NCBI GenBank assembly: GCA_021739645.1 | Contig: JAIPBL010000024.1 | Location: forward strand, 1-64,000 | Length of the DNA stretch: 64,000 bases | Source of the DNA: Saprospiraceae bacterium | GTDB taxonomy: Bacteria > Bacteroidota > Bacteroidia > Chitinophagales > Saprospiraceae | Direction: 5' to 3' | Shown: positions 51,404 to 59,512 of the stretch, one piece after another | How positions within the stretch are numbered: the first letter of the stretch is position 1 | How the letters are laid out: each line of letters starts with the position of its first letter | Translations under genes and position numbers: made by a program | Notes under the pieces: generated by a model | What the model saw: only the letters and a program-made list of their open reading frames with translations | Told to the model about the DNA's origin: nothing | Database searches by the model: none

Positions 51404-51964
51404 TTATGCTCTTCCCATGTAGTCACCTGTAGTGGTGTCCACTTTGATTTTTTCACCCGTATTGATGAAGAGGGGCACCTTCACTTCTGCTCCGGTATCA
51501 ACCGTGGCAGGTTTGTAGGTGTTGGTGGCAGTATCGCCTTTGATGCCAGGTTCGGTGTAGGTGATCTCCACAACGACCATTGTCGGCATTTCAAGGGTTA
51601 GCGGCGAATCGTTGGCGGAGTTGAACAGCACATCCACCACCATGCCTTCCTGCAAAAATTGTGGACTGACGATAAGGGTTTCTTCGAGGGCAACCTGGTT
51701 GTAATCGTCCATGTTCATGAAGTTGTACCCCATGTCGTCTTTGTATAGGTACTGGAACTTGCGGCGCTCCACCCGTATTTCAGTGATAGCATGGCCGGAT
51801 GGCCAGGTCCTGTCAATCACTTTGCCCTTAGTCAAGGATTTGAGCTTGGTGCGCACGAAGGCTGGTCCTTTGCCTGGTTTAACGTGCTGGAACTCGACGA
51901 CGGTCCAAATGTCGCTGTCCATGTCCATGCACAAGCCGTTTCGTATATCGGAAGTAGTTGCCAT
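51404..51964 (-). CDS. efp: translation elongation factor P
   Basis: 186 residues, three OB-like domains. KPGKGPAFV near the start carries the likely modified Lys32. The end IKVDTTTGDYMGRA is diagnostic. EF-P relieves ribosome stalling at consecutive prolines, relevant here since linkers of E2 and AccB are proline-rich. It sits between fabH and accB. Confidence 0.97.
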   Translation of the reverse strand: MATTSDIRNGLCMDMDSDIWTVVEFQHVKPGKGPAFVRTKLKSLTKGKVIDRTWPSGHAITEIRVERRKFQYLYKDDMGYNFMNMDDYNQVALEETLIVSPQFLQEGMVVDVLFNSANDSPLTLEMPTMVVVEITYTEPGIKGDTATNTYKPATVDTGAEVKVPLFINTGEKIKVDTTTGDYMGRA

Positions 51965-52034
51965 TGAATCTTCTAATTTAATTGATGAAAAAATAAATGG
52001 GTTTTGTCAAAACGGCGCAAAGGTATGAAAAAAT

Positions 52035-52097
52035 GGTTTCAGGTTTTCGGTTTCGGGTTTCACGGAAGACTTGCCTGAACCCTGAAACCGAAAACCG
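52035..52097. repeat. GGTTTCA heptamer hairpin between fabH and efp
   Basis: Four GGTTTCA-type units at 52035-52062 and inverted partner 52074-52097; the 13 bp at 52042-52054 and 52084-52096 pair exactly. The inverted arm begins one base past the fabH stop. Confidence 0.9.
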
Positions 52098-53087
52098 CTA
52101 ATACGCCCACTTTACCCAAATCGCCCCCCAAGTATAGCCGCCGCCGAACGCTGTCAGGATAAGGTTGTCCCCTTTTTTGAGTTGGTTTTCCCATTCCCAA
52201 AGACAGAGCGGAATGGTAGCGGCAGTCGTGTTCCCGTATTTCTGAATGTTCACCATGACTTTTTCCATCGGGAAATCAGCCATGTTGGCCACCGATTCAA
52301 TAATTCGCAAGTTGGCTTGGTGGGGCACCACCCATGAAATATCATCGGCAGCGAGGTTGTGTTTTTGCATCATTTCTTTTACCACACCTGCCATGCCTGC
52401 TACGGCAGCTTTATAAACTGGGCGGCCGTTTTGAAAGATAAAATGCTCTTTGGCATCCACCGTTTCGTGACTGGCGGGCTTCAAAGAGCCTCCTCCCCTT
52501 TGGTAAAGGTTTTCGGAGCCTATGCCATCGGAGTGCAGTATCGAGTCCATGATGCCATTGCCGTCCTTTGATGGTTCGAGCATCACCGCTCCCCCCGCAT
52601 CACCGAAGAGGATACAGGTGGCACGGTCGGTATAGTCAACGATGGAGGACATCTTGTCGGCTCCCACTACAATGACCTTTTTGTACATGCCCGACTCGAT
52701 GTATTTAGCGCCCGTGGTGAGCGCAAACAGGAATCCGGAGCAAGCGGCGCTGAGGTCAAAAGTGAAGGCATTTTTCATCCCGGTGCGGTACGCAATTAAG
52801 TTGGCTGTATCCGGGAACATCATATCGGGTGTGACCGTGGCGCAAATGAGCAACTCAACCTCTTCGGGTTTAGTGCCTGTTTTCTCCAAAAGTCCTCGGA
52901 CAGCCTGTTCGCCGAGGTAGGAAGTGGCAAGGCCTTCTCCCTTCAAAATCCGGCGTTCCCGTATGCCAGTGCGTGATGCAATCCATTCGTCGTTGGTCTC
53001 CACCGTTTTCTCCAGCTCGGTATTCGTGAGCACATAATCCGGCACGTAAGCGTGGATTCCAGTGATTGCTGATCGGGTATTCGTCAT
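52098..53087 (-). CDS. fabH: 3-oxoacyl-ACP synthase III
   Basis: 329 residues. Catalytic Cys in [11 protein letters not shown] (about 113), His in [10 protein letters not shown] and Asn in [10 protein letters not shown] complete the Cys-His-Asn triad. It condenses acetyl- or branched acyl-CoA with malonyl-ACP, starting fatty-acid synthesis; branched-chain starters are usual in Bacteroidota and fit with the branched-chain dehydrogenase genes. First gene of the fabH-efp-accBC cluster; the stop is followed directly by a heptamer hairpin. Confidence 0.97.
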   Translation of the reverse strand: MTNTRSAITGIHAYVPDYVLTNTELEKTVETNDEWIASRTGIRERRILKGEGLATSYLGEQAVRGLLEKTGTKPEEVELLICATVTPDMMFPDTANLIAYRTGMKNAFTFDLSAACSGFLFALTTGAKYIESGMYKKVIVVGADKMSSIVDYTDRATCILFGDAGGAVMLEPSKDGNGIMDSILHSDGIGSENLYQRGGGSLKPASHETVDAKEHFIFQNGRPVYKAAVAGMAGVVKEMMQKHNLAADDISWVVPHQANLRIIESVANMADFPMEKVMVNIQKYGNTTAATIPLCLWEWENQLKKGDNLILTAFGGGYTWGAIWVKWAY

Positions 53088-53259
53088 AGTTTGGTACGGT
53101 TCGTTATTTTGTTGTTATGCTCGGTGGGGATAGGAAACTGCTATATTCGCAGCCTGAAAAGCGGGGCAAGGTAAGGATATTTCGGATTTTTGACGGTCGA
53201 ATTTCTTTCTGCTTTGCCAAGTTTACGCATTCCAACATTTCACCAATAGCTCATTGGAT

Positions 53260-53859
53260 ATGAAAATCGGTCTTTTTTTCGGCTCCTTTAACCCCGTACA
53301 CGTGGGCCACATGATAATCGCCAACTACATGGCCACGCAAACAGACCTCCAGCAGGTTTGGCTGGTCGTCAGCCCCCAAAACCCCTTGAAACCCAAGGCT
53401 TCATTGGCCAAAGACCACGATCGCCTGCACCTCGTCCAACTGGCCATTGGCGACAACCCCCTGCTCCGGGCGTCCAATATTGAATTTAGCCTACCGAAGC
53501 CCTCGTACACCATTGACACACTCGCTTTTTTAAAGGAAAAACATCCCGACAAGCAGTTCGTGCTCATCATGGGCGGCGATAACCTCGCTACCATCAACAA
53601 GTGGAAAAATTACGAAATCCTCCTGCGGGACTACCAGGTTTATCTCTACAAACGTCCCAACTACGACCTGGGTGAGTTCGGAACCCATCCCAATGTGCGC
53701 CAATTCGAAGCGCCAATGCTCGATATATCGGCCACCTATATTCGCCAATGCATCAAAGCGGGAAAGTCGGTGCAGTACCTGTTGCCGGATGCGGTGTTCG
53801 AGTATTTGGGGGTGGGGAATTTTTATAAGAACCTGAAGGGCTTTCTCATGAAAAATTGA
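53260..53859 (+). CDS. nadD: nicotinate-nucleotide adenylyltransferase
   Basis: 199 residues from ATG 53260 (MKIGLFFGSFNPVHVGHM); the TTG at 53254 would add two residues. Nucleotidyltransferase motif GSFNPVHVGH and ISATYIRQCI near the C-terminus. It makes deamido-NAD from nicotinate mononucleotide and ATP. It is divergent from fabH. Confidence 0.95.
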   Translation: MKIGLFFGSFNPVHVGHMIIANYMATQTDLQQVWLVVSPQNPLKPKASLAKDHDRLHLVQLAIGDNPLLRASNIEFSLPKPSYTIDTLAFLKEKHPDKQFVLIMGGDNLATINKWKNYEILLRDYQVYLYKRPNYDLGEFGTHPNVRQFEAPMLDISATYIRQCIKAGKSVQYLLPDAVFEYLGVGNFYKNLKGFLMKN

Positions 53860-54012
53860 TTTTTCTTAAATCAGCTACCAAGTCGCAAAAACCATCCTGG
53901 AACCGTTCCATTTTTGCAACGATATTGCCAGGTTTCCATATTCTGAGAAGTTTAGCGAACTTGATTATGGGAAAAGCCTTCCTTGGCCATGCTGCCTGCT
54001 TGCGTGATACCG

Positions 54013-54044
54013 CAATCGTAAATCGTCAGTCGTAAATCGTAAAT
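54013..54044. repeat. single-arm AATCGTA array identical to that at 43.7 kb
   Basis: CAATCGTAAATCGTCAGTCG... for 32 bp exactly equals bases 43728-43759 ten kilobases away. No inverted partner is present here. It lies 93 bp before the HEPN start. Confidence 0.97.
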
Positions 54045-54114
54045 TTCTCTACTCTTGCAGTTTTGAAAGAACTCGATACTGCGTCCACCACGCATAATTT
54101 TCCCTAAAATCTTT

Positions 54115-54122
54115 TAGTTTTG
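54115..54122 (+). promoter_or_regulatory. -7 promoter element of the HEPN-MNT pair
   Basis: TAGTTTTG matches TAnnTTTG, ending 14 bp before the ATG at 54137. The -33 region has only a T-run. Confidence 0.5.
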
Positions 54123-54136
54123 CAAAAACAACATCA

Positions 54137-54529
54137 ATGACAAAAGCAGAAGTCATCGAATACTGGAAAAAATCGGCCGACCGTGACTGGAAAGCCGTTC
54201 AGGATTTGACAGCTTCGGGCAGCCTCATCCAAGCTTTGTTTTTTGCACATCTGGTCATTGAAAAACTGCTCAAGGCGCATTGGGTGAAAGACAACGACAC
54301 AACCTTGCCGCCAAGAACGCATAACCTCGAATACCTGATATCACAAACGAAACTCTCCATGCCGATGGAAGACATAGACGAGCTTCGTATTATGAACGCA
54401 TGGAACATTGAGGGTAGATACCAAGATTACAAGGACATGCTCTACAAAATGACAACCCGTAGCTACACGGAGCAAAAATTAGAAATCGTCAACAAAATTC
54501 GGGAATGGTTAACCGCACAATTGCCATAG
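54137..54529 (+). CDS. HEPN-domain protein (toxin-like partner of MNT)
   Basis: 130 residues, four-helix HEPN fold: N-terminal EVIEYWKKSADRDWKAVQDL, then ALFFAHLVIEKLLKAHWV and TLPPRTHNLEYLISQ, the usual helical pattern of the small HEPN proteins paired with minimal nucleotidyltransferases. The family toxins are RNases or stress effectors when free. Its 3' end overlaps the MNT gene by 25 bp, the usual order of HEPN-MNT pairs. Confidence 0.85.
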   Translation: MTKAEVIEYWKKSADRDWKAVQDLTASGSLIQALFFAHLVIEKLLKAHWVKDNDTTLPPRTHNLEYLISQTKLSMPMEDIDELRIMNAWNIEGRYQDYKDMLYKMTTRSYTEQKLEIVNKIREWLTAQLP

Positions 54530-54852
54530 AACAGATTTACCAATTGCTCAACGATTTGGTGGAGCAAGGCTACCAGCCCATGCAGGCCTGCCTTTTCGGC
54601 TCGGTTGCGGGGGGTACACAACATGCCCATTCCGATATTGACCTAGCGGTTTGGGACAGCCGTTTCACAGGTTGTCTGACCATTGACTACGAACCCATCA
54701 AGCATCTCCTTTCCCGTTACCCGCTCATCGAGCTTCATACCTTTTCTCCGACCGACGACCAAGACAGCAACCCTTGGGTCGCCGAAATACTGGCGCATGG
54801 CATCCCGCTTGACATGCGCAAGGTCAACCGCAAAAAAACGGTTGTTGCTTGA
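54505..54852 (+). CDS. minimal nucleotidyltransferase (MNT), antitoxin-like partner
   Basis: 115 residues. Nucleotidyltransferase motif LFGSVAGGTQHAHSDIDLAVW (GSxxxG...DxD), later LIELHTF. In HEPN-MNT pairs the MNT protein modifies or binds the HEPN partner (AMPylation shown for some). Start ATG 54505 lies inside the HEPN gene. Both are AT-richer than the fabH cluster next door. Confidence 0.88.
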   Translation: MVNRTIAIEQIYQLLNDLVEQGYQPMQACLFGSVAGGTQHAHSDIDLAVWDSRFTGCLTIDYEPIKHLLSRYPLIELHTFSPTDDQDSNPWVAEILAHGIPLDMRKVNRKKTVVA

Positions 54853-55074
54853 AGTGGCGTAAATCGCAAATTTTCCCACGCCCCCTTCTTGCAGGGTAAA
54901 TTTTCCCGGGCTACCTTCACGCTGTATTTTTCATTAACACATCACACAGCTTGGTGAGGATTGTTAGCCGGGCTTTTTTTCAGAACATACTGCGGAGAAA
55001 ACCCACAAGAAACTGGCGACTTCGTCGCTTTGCCGTATGTGAGGACGGAGGTGTAAGTTTGCAAAATGTCTGCG

Positions 55075-55097
55075 GTGGCAAGTTGCAAACTTGCCAC
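55075..55097. repeat. perfect short hairpin upstream of an unknown lipoprotein
   Basis: GTGGCAAGTT/AACTTGCCAC with a 3-base loop, 27 bp before the ATG at 55124. It could be a regulatory or stability hairpin. Confidence 0.6.
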
Positions 55098-55123
55098 AAC
55101 TGGTTACTTTAGATTTTGAAAAA

Positions 55124-55888
55124 ATGGAAATGAATAAGATAATCCTATTAGTCTTTGCCCTATCAATTTGTTTGATTTCCTGTAATGATGCTAACAAAAG
55201 TGATAGAGATGTCAAACAAGAAATCGTTGAGGAAGAATATGACCCCAAAAAAGTGGAGGTGTTATTCGTTGAGTATAAACACCTTTACGAAAATCTTTTA
55301 GAAATTAAGGACACTCCGAAATTTAAAAAATATGGCTTTGGAGTAAATGGGCCATACAATAAGTGGCTTATAACTATTCAAGAACTTAAGGAAAGACCTG
55401 ATTCAAAACAGCTTATCAAAAAAGGTGTTTTAATGGGAGATTTGGAGCTGCTTGGGTTAAGTTATGCAACTTCAAAAGGAAAAGAGACTGAAGTGACAAT
55501 AAAACTTAATGAAATAATTAAGCACGTTATTGATTCCATGGCGATTGAAAAATCTGAAATAATTGAAAAGTCCAATACCTCTTTAGAAGAGAACAATTAT
55601 GAAGATTTAAAGCGTAACTATGAATTATTTGGAAAATGGCTGATTAAAAATTCCGTGATAAATCAGCAGTATACTTACGAAATCTATAGAAAAGACAAAA
55701 ATTTCATTGGCATGATTCCGGAAGCTGAATTTAAAATTTATTTCCTTGAAAAGAAAGGAAAAAATTACTATGTAAAGGATAATAAATTTGGAGAGTATTT
55801 CAGGATTGATTCAAAAATGAACATGACACTTTTTGATAGTGAAGGTGATTTAACGCTTGCCGGATTCGTAGCTACAAAAGTAGATTAA
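55124..55888 (+). CDS. lipoprotein of unknown function (AT-rich islet)
   Basis: 254 residues from Met 55124 (MEMNKIILLVFALSICLISC), a lipoprotein signal with lipobox LISC; Met 55130 is an alternative. The body is charged and helical (KEVTVKLNEI, NYEDLKRNYELFGKW) without a known domain. Codon use is visibly AT-rich compared with neighbours, a sign of transfer. It appears to be a single gene between hairpins. Confidence 0.75.
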   Translation: MEMNKIILLVFALSICLISCNDANKSDRDVKQEIVEEEYDPKKVEVLFVEYKHLYENLLEIKDTPKFKKYGFGVNGPYNKWLITIQELKERPDSKQLIKKGVLMGDLELLGLSYATSKGKETEVTIKLNEIIKHVIDSMAIEKSEIIEKSNTSLEENNYEDLKRNYELFGKWLIKNSVINQQYTYEIYRKDKNFIGMIPEAEFKIYFLEKKGKNYYVKDNKFGEYFRIDSKMNMTLFDSEGDLTLAGFVATKVD

Positions 55889-55961
55889 CCAGTTGTGGCC
55901 AGTTTGCAACTGGTGTCATACAGGTTAACAATGGTAAACACTCTGTTTAAATTAAATTTCA

Positions 55962-56405
55962 ATGAAAATGAAAAAAAAAGAAAAGCCAAAAAATTGGATT
56001 GAACTTGTGCAGGTATTACGAAATAAAGATGTTGATGATTCTGTGATAAAACTTTCCAAATCCATGTTAGATGAAGTTAAGCAGACACTTACTTTGAGTG
56101 AATCAAATGTTCAATACGGCTTCAAAGGTTTTACCCTAAACGTTGACAAGAAAATTGGCTTAAAAAGAACCGTATTCGCATGGTTCAGATTTAATAAAAA
56201 TAGCTTTATTACTGAAATTATTTACAGCGGTAAAATTTCAAAACTGGGGAAGTATGTAAATAAAGACCCCGAAAACTACGCTGTAAACATGTTCACGATA
56301 AAAACAAAAACAGACTATACCTCGGAGGTGACATCTTTTTTGGGCGATGCTTATGATGTAATAAAACATGACAGGTATGAATTAATAAATAAACCTGTTA
56401 ATTGA
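55962..56405 (+). CDS. hypothetical protein (AT-rich islet)
   Basis: 147 residues, soluble, Lys-rich. SESNVQYGFKGFTLNVDKK and FAWFRFNKNSFITEIIYSG suggest a small alpha-beta protein; family not recognised. AT-rich codon use matches the preceding lipoprotein and the HEPN-MNT pair, so they may have arrived together. Confidence 0.7.
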   Translation: MKMKKKEKPKNWIELVQVLRNKDVDDSVIKLSKSMLDEVKQTLTLSESNVQYGFKGFTLNVDKKIGLKRTVFAWFRFNKNSFITEIIYSGKISKLGKYVNKDPENYAVNMFTIKTKTDYTSEVTSFLGDAYDVIKHDRYELINKPVN

Positions 56406-56584
56406 GGTTTTAGAAGCTTCAACCTAATACCTGCACATCACGACCCCAAAACCTAAAAAATTCACCTCGCCCCCCGGAACCCCATTCCAAAGTGCGGTCA
56501 TTTCAAGCATCAAAATCAACAGTTATGGCCAGCCCCCCCCGAAACACCTCCAACTTCCTATCTTCCTCAGTTGGCAGTGCCAGT

Positions 56585-57163
56585 CTATTTTTTCAGATAC
56601 CCCGCCGCAGCATCTAATTCTTCGTAAAAGTCTTCCCCGTACTTCCGCACAATAGCATCCTTCACAAATTGGTAAACGGGCAGTTTTGCCTTCTTCCCTG
56701 CCGTGCAGGCGGCGGAGCAGATGTCCCAAACATCGTAGTTCAGCGCCTCGAAGCCAATCTCTGGATTGGCGGAAACCCGCACAGGGTAGAGGTGGCAGGA
56801 GATGGGTTTCTTGAAATCGGTGGCATCCGCCTCGGCGGCCTTCTCGATGCCGCACTTGGCAATGCCGTTTTTTTCAAAAGTCAAATAAGCGCAAGCCCCG
56901 TTTTCGAGGAGCGGCGTGCCGGGGCCTTTCAGGTCGGGGTAGTTGACGTATAGCCCCTGCATTTCGATGGCCCGGATGCCTTCCGGGCGCAGGAACGGCC
57001 TGATGTCCTCGTAAATATTTACGAGCGTTGCCAGCTCGGCGTCTTCGAGCGGGGCGCCGAAGTCGCCTTCCCAGCAGCAGGCCCCCTTGCAGGCGCTGAG
57101 GTTGCACAGGAAGTGCTCGGTGAGCACCTCTTCGCTTACAAGTATGTCCTGTACGATGACCAA
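56585..57163 (-). CDS. DUF3109 family cysteine-rich protein
   Basis: 192 residues. Cysteine pattern typical of the family: CNLSACKGACCWEGDFG at the start, then CAYLTF..KCGIEKA, PISCHLYPVRVS and DICSAACTAGKKAKLP. The clustered cysteines probably bind zinc or an iron-sulfur cluster; the function of DUF3109 is unknown. A heptamer-like fragment AGTTGGCAGT lies just downstream at about 56570. Confidence 0.88.
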   Translation of the reverse strand: MVIVQDILVSEEVLTEHFLCNLSACKGACCWEGDFGAPLEDAELATLVNIYEDIRPFLRPEGIRAIEMQGLYVNYPDLKGPGTPLLENGACAYLTFEKNGIAKCGIEKAAEADATDFKKPISCHLYPVRVSANPEIGFEALNYDVWDICSAACTAGKKAKLPVYQFVKDAIVRKYGEDFYEELDAAAGYLKK

Positions 57164-57277
57164 AATCTTAACGTTTTTTGCCAGCCGCTTTACTTTTTGC
57201 CAAAAAGACAGGGTGTAACGGGCTGGTGTTGTTTCACAAGTTGTAACTTAGCGGCGAAAGTATTTCAATTAAAAACG

Positions 57278-57709
57278 ATGATGATGAAAAATCCGATTTT
57301 TTGCTTGGTGTTTTTGTTTTGCGCCCTCGGCGCAACGGCACAAAACGCCACCGATAAAACCCCGGCGCAGCAGGCTACCGAGCAACTGACCCAACGCTAC
57401 AACCTCAACCAAAAGCAACAGGTCGAAATGTTGAAGATACAAGAGCGGAAGTACCGCAACCTGGCCGAGATAGAACCCATCAAGGTGAGCAATGCGCCGC
57501 TCTACCAACGCAAGATTCAGTCCATCCAGCTTGGCAACAACGCCTCCTTCGAGCGCTTGTTCAATGCCGACCAGAACAAGACCTTGCGCCAGCAACAGCT
57601 CCAACTGAGGGAGAAGAAAGCAGCGGCCTACAAGGAAATGAAATCGACGGGCGCTTCGCAGCAGGAGATTGACAAGAAAATGATGGAACTCGACCTCGAA
57701 GCACTGTAA
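57278..57709 (+). CDS. secreted coiled-coil protein of unknown function
   Basis: 143 residues from ATG 57278 (MMMKNPIFCLVFLFCALGATA, signal peptide). The mature part is a Gln/Lys-rich helix (QLTQRYNLNQKQQVEMLKIQ, LRQQQLQLREKKAAAYKEM), like the small periplasmic Spy/CpxP-like or DUF4168-type proteins, but no motif proves it. Ends before a strong terminator, separate from citrate synthase. Confidence 0.75.
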   Translation: MMMKNPIFCLVFLFCALGATAQNATDKTPAQQATEQLTQRYNLNQKQQVEMLKIQERKYRNLAEIEPIKVSNAPLYQRKIQSIQLGNNASFERLFNADQNKTLRQQQLQLREKKAAAYKEMKSTGASQQEIDKKMMELDLEAL

Positions 57710-57740
57710 GACAATTGGCAAAGCCAGTTGGATTTTTTTT

Positions 57741-57777
57741 CAAAAAAGCGGTGTGGATATTTCGCACCGCTTTTTTG
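57741..57777 (+). terminator. terminator before citrate synthase
   Basis: Perfect 13-bp arms (CAAAAAAGCGGTG / CACCGCTTTTTTG), 31 bp after the coiled-coil gene's stop. Confidence 0.85.
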
Positions 57778-57907
57778 ATGCACAAATGGGTCAAGGTTGC
57801 TTTAATTCCTACTTTTACAACTTGATTCAAAAACCAAATAGCGGCAATACCGTTGATGTTAGAAATGACTAATTTTTTAACAACCAAATAAAATCCAGCA
57901 CAATAAT

Positions 57908-59221
57908 ATGGACGCTTTAAAACAGAAATTTTTCCAAAAATCCTCCGCCGTAAAACAAGAAATAAAAGAATTGCTGGCAGAGAACGGCAACGTAATTGTT
58001 GACGAAGTCAAGCTAAGCCAAGTCTTTGGCGGTTCCCGCGATATCATCACCATGCTTTGGGAACCCTCCCTGCTCGATGCCCAAGAGGGCATCCGTTTCC
58101 GGGGCTATTCCCTGCCAGAGCTGCGTGAGAAACTCCCGAAAGGCAAGGGGAAAGAGCCACTCCCAGAAGGTCTCTTCTGGCTGATGCTGGTGGACGAAAT
58201 ACCCACCGAGGCCGAGGTGGAGTGGTTGAGCGACCAGTGGGAGCGTCGCAGCAAACTGCCGCCACATGTCTGCAAGGTACTTGAGGCATTGCCTACGAGC
58301 ACCCACCCAATGACCCAGTTCACCATCGCGATCAACGCCATGCAGACGGAGTCGCACTTTGTCCGCAGGTACAGTGAGGGCATGAACAAGAACGAGTACT
58401 GGGATGCCGTGTACGAGGACACCATGGACCTGCTTGCCCGGCTTCCGGTCGTCGCAGCTTACATCTACCGGAGGGTCTATCATGGCGGTGACCACATCAA
58501 GGCAGACAGGAATCTGGACTGGGCAGCCAACCTCGCCCACATGCTCGGTGTGTCGAAGAGCGATGATTTCAAGAATTTCATGCGCCTCTACATGACCATC
58601 CACGCCGACCACGAAGGCGGCAATGCCTCGGCACACACGATGAACCTCATCGGTTCTACACTCAGCGACCCGTACCTGTCTTTTGCTGGCGCAATGAACT
58701 CGCTTGCCGGCCCGCTGCACGGCCTTGCGAACCAAGAGGTGATCAACTGGGTTTTCAAAATGCTGCAAAGCTTGGAAACCCGTAATCCAACAAAAGAACA
58801 AATCGCCAGTTACGTAGAGGCCACAATCGCAGGTGGAAAAGTAGTGCCCGGCTACGGCCACGCTGTGCTGCGCAAACCAGACCCTCGCTTCGTTGAGCAG
58901 ATGCGCTTCGCAAAAGAGTACTGCCCCAACGACGAAATCGTGAACGTGGTTTGGAAAATCTACGAAGTAGTTCCGCCAATTTTGCAAGGACTTGGCAAGG
59001 TGAAAAACCCCTGGCCCAACGTGGATGCGCACTCCGGTGCCATCTTGGTACACTACGGACTCGATCAGTACAGCTTCTACACCGTGCTTTTTGGCGTGTC
59101 ACGTGCGATGGGCGTTCTGGCTGCCACTTGCTGGTCGAGGGCGCTCGGAATGCCGCTCGAACGGCCCAAGTCCGTCACCTTGGATTGGGTGAAGAATTTT
59201 CTTGCTGAAAAGAAAGCCTGA
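57908..59221 (+). CDS. gltA: citrate synthase
   Basis: 437 residues. Catalytic motifs: histidines in HADHEGGNASAH and PGYGHAVLRKPDPR, aspartate in NVDAHSGAILVHYG, and the QYSFYTVLFGVSRAMGV segment. These are closer to the mitochondrial-type citrate synthase than to the allosteric E. coli type (single form without the NADH-binding N-terminal domain). It condenses acetyl-CoA and oxaloacetate in the citric acid cycle. A terminator precedes it. Confidence 0.96.
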   Translation: MDALKQKFFQKSSAVKQEIKELLAENGNVIVDEVKLSQVFGGSRDIITMLWEPSLLDAQEGIRFRGYSLPELREKLPKGKGKEPLPEGLFWLMLVDEIPTEAEVEWLSDQWERRSKLPPHVCKVLEALPTSTHPMTQFTIAINAMQTESHFVRRYSEGMNKNEYWDAVYEDTMDLLARLPVVAAYIYRRVYHGGDHIKADRNLDWAANLAHMLGVSKSDDFKNFMRLYMTIHADHEGGNASAHTMNLIGSTLSDPYLSFAGAMNSLAGPLHGLANQEVINWVFKMLQSLETRNPTKEQIASYVEATIAGGKVVPGYGHAVLRKPDPRFVEQMRFAKEYCPNDEIVNVVWKIYEVVPPILQGLGKVKNPWPNVDAHSGAILVHYGLDQYSFYTVLFGVSRAMGVLAATCWSRALGMPLERPKSVTLDWVKNFLAEKKA

Positions 59222-59295
59222 CAAGAAGGCAGGGAGCCGCTCGACAAACCAGTTGGGCGGCTCCCAAATATTCCTATCCATCATCTTTGCAAAAT

Positions 59296-59326
59296 TTTGT
59301 TTTACTGCCCAAAGCACTTACTTTTG
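59296..59326 (+). promoter_or_regulatory. ppiD: promoter of ppiD with long leader
   Basis: TTTG at 59296-59299, 19-bp spacer, TACTTTTG at 59319-59326; matches the Bacteroidota consensus. It lies 187 bp before the ATG at 59513, leaving an AT-rich leader of about 180 nt. Confidence 0.75.
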
Positions 59327-59512
59327 CCCGGATTTTTCCGAAGGCAGCGTTTTCGCATATTCGTGGCGCTGCCGATTCGGTATAAATCCTTTTAAATCAG
59401 TTTTTTAAAAATTATTTTTTTCCTTTTGATAAACACTTGGGTCAGTGCCCCGTACAAGTGGCGGCATGGAAGTCCCATCGTTTTTTCAGAAAAAAACTAA
59501 AGTTTATAGCAC

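Larger units (their letters stand above)
53860..54136. other. gap between nadD and HEPN gene with a copied heptamer array
   Basis: 277 bp. It carries the 32-bp array 54013-54044 and, at its end, a TAnnTTTG promoter motif for the HEPN gene (54115-54122). No gene seen. Confidence 0.6.
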
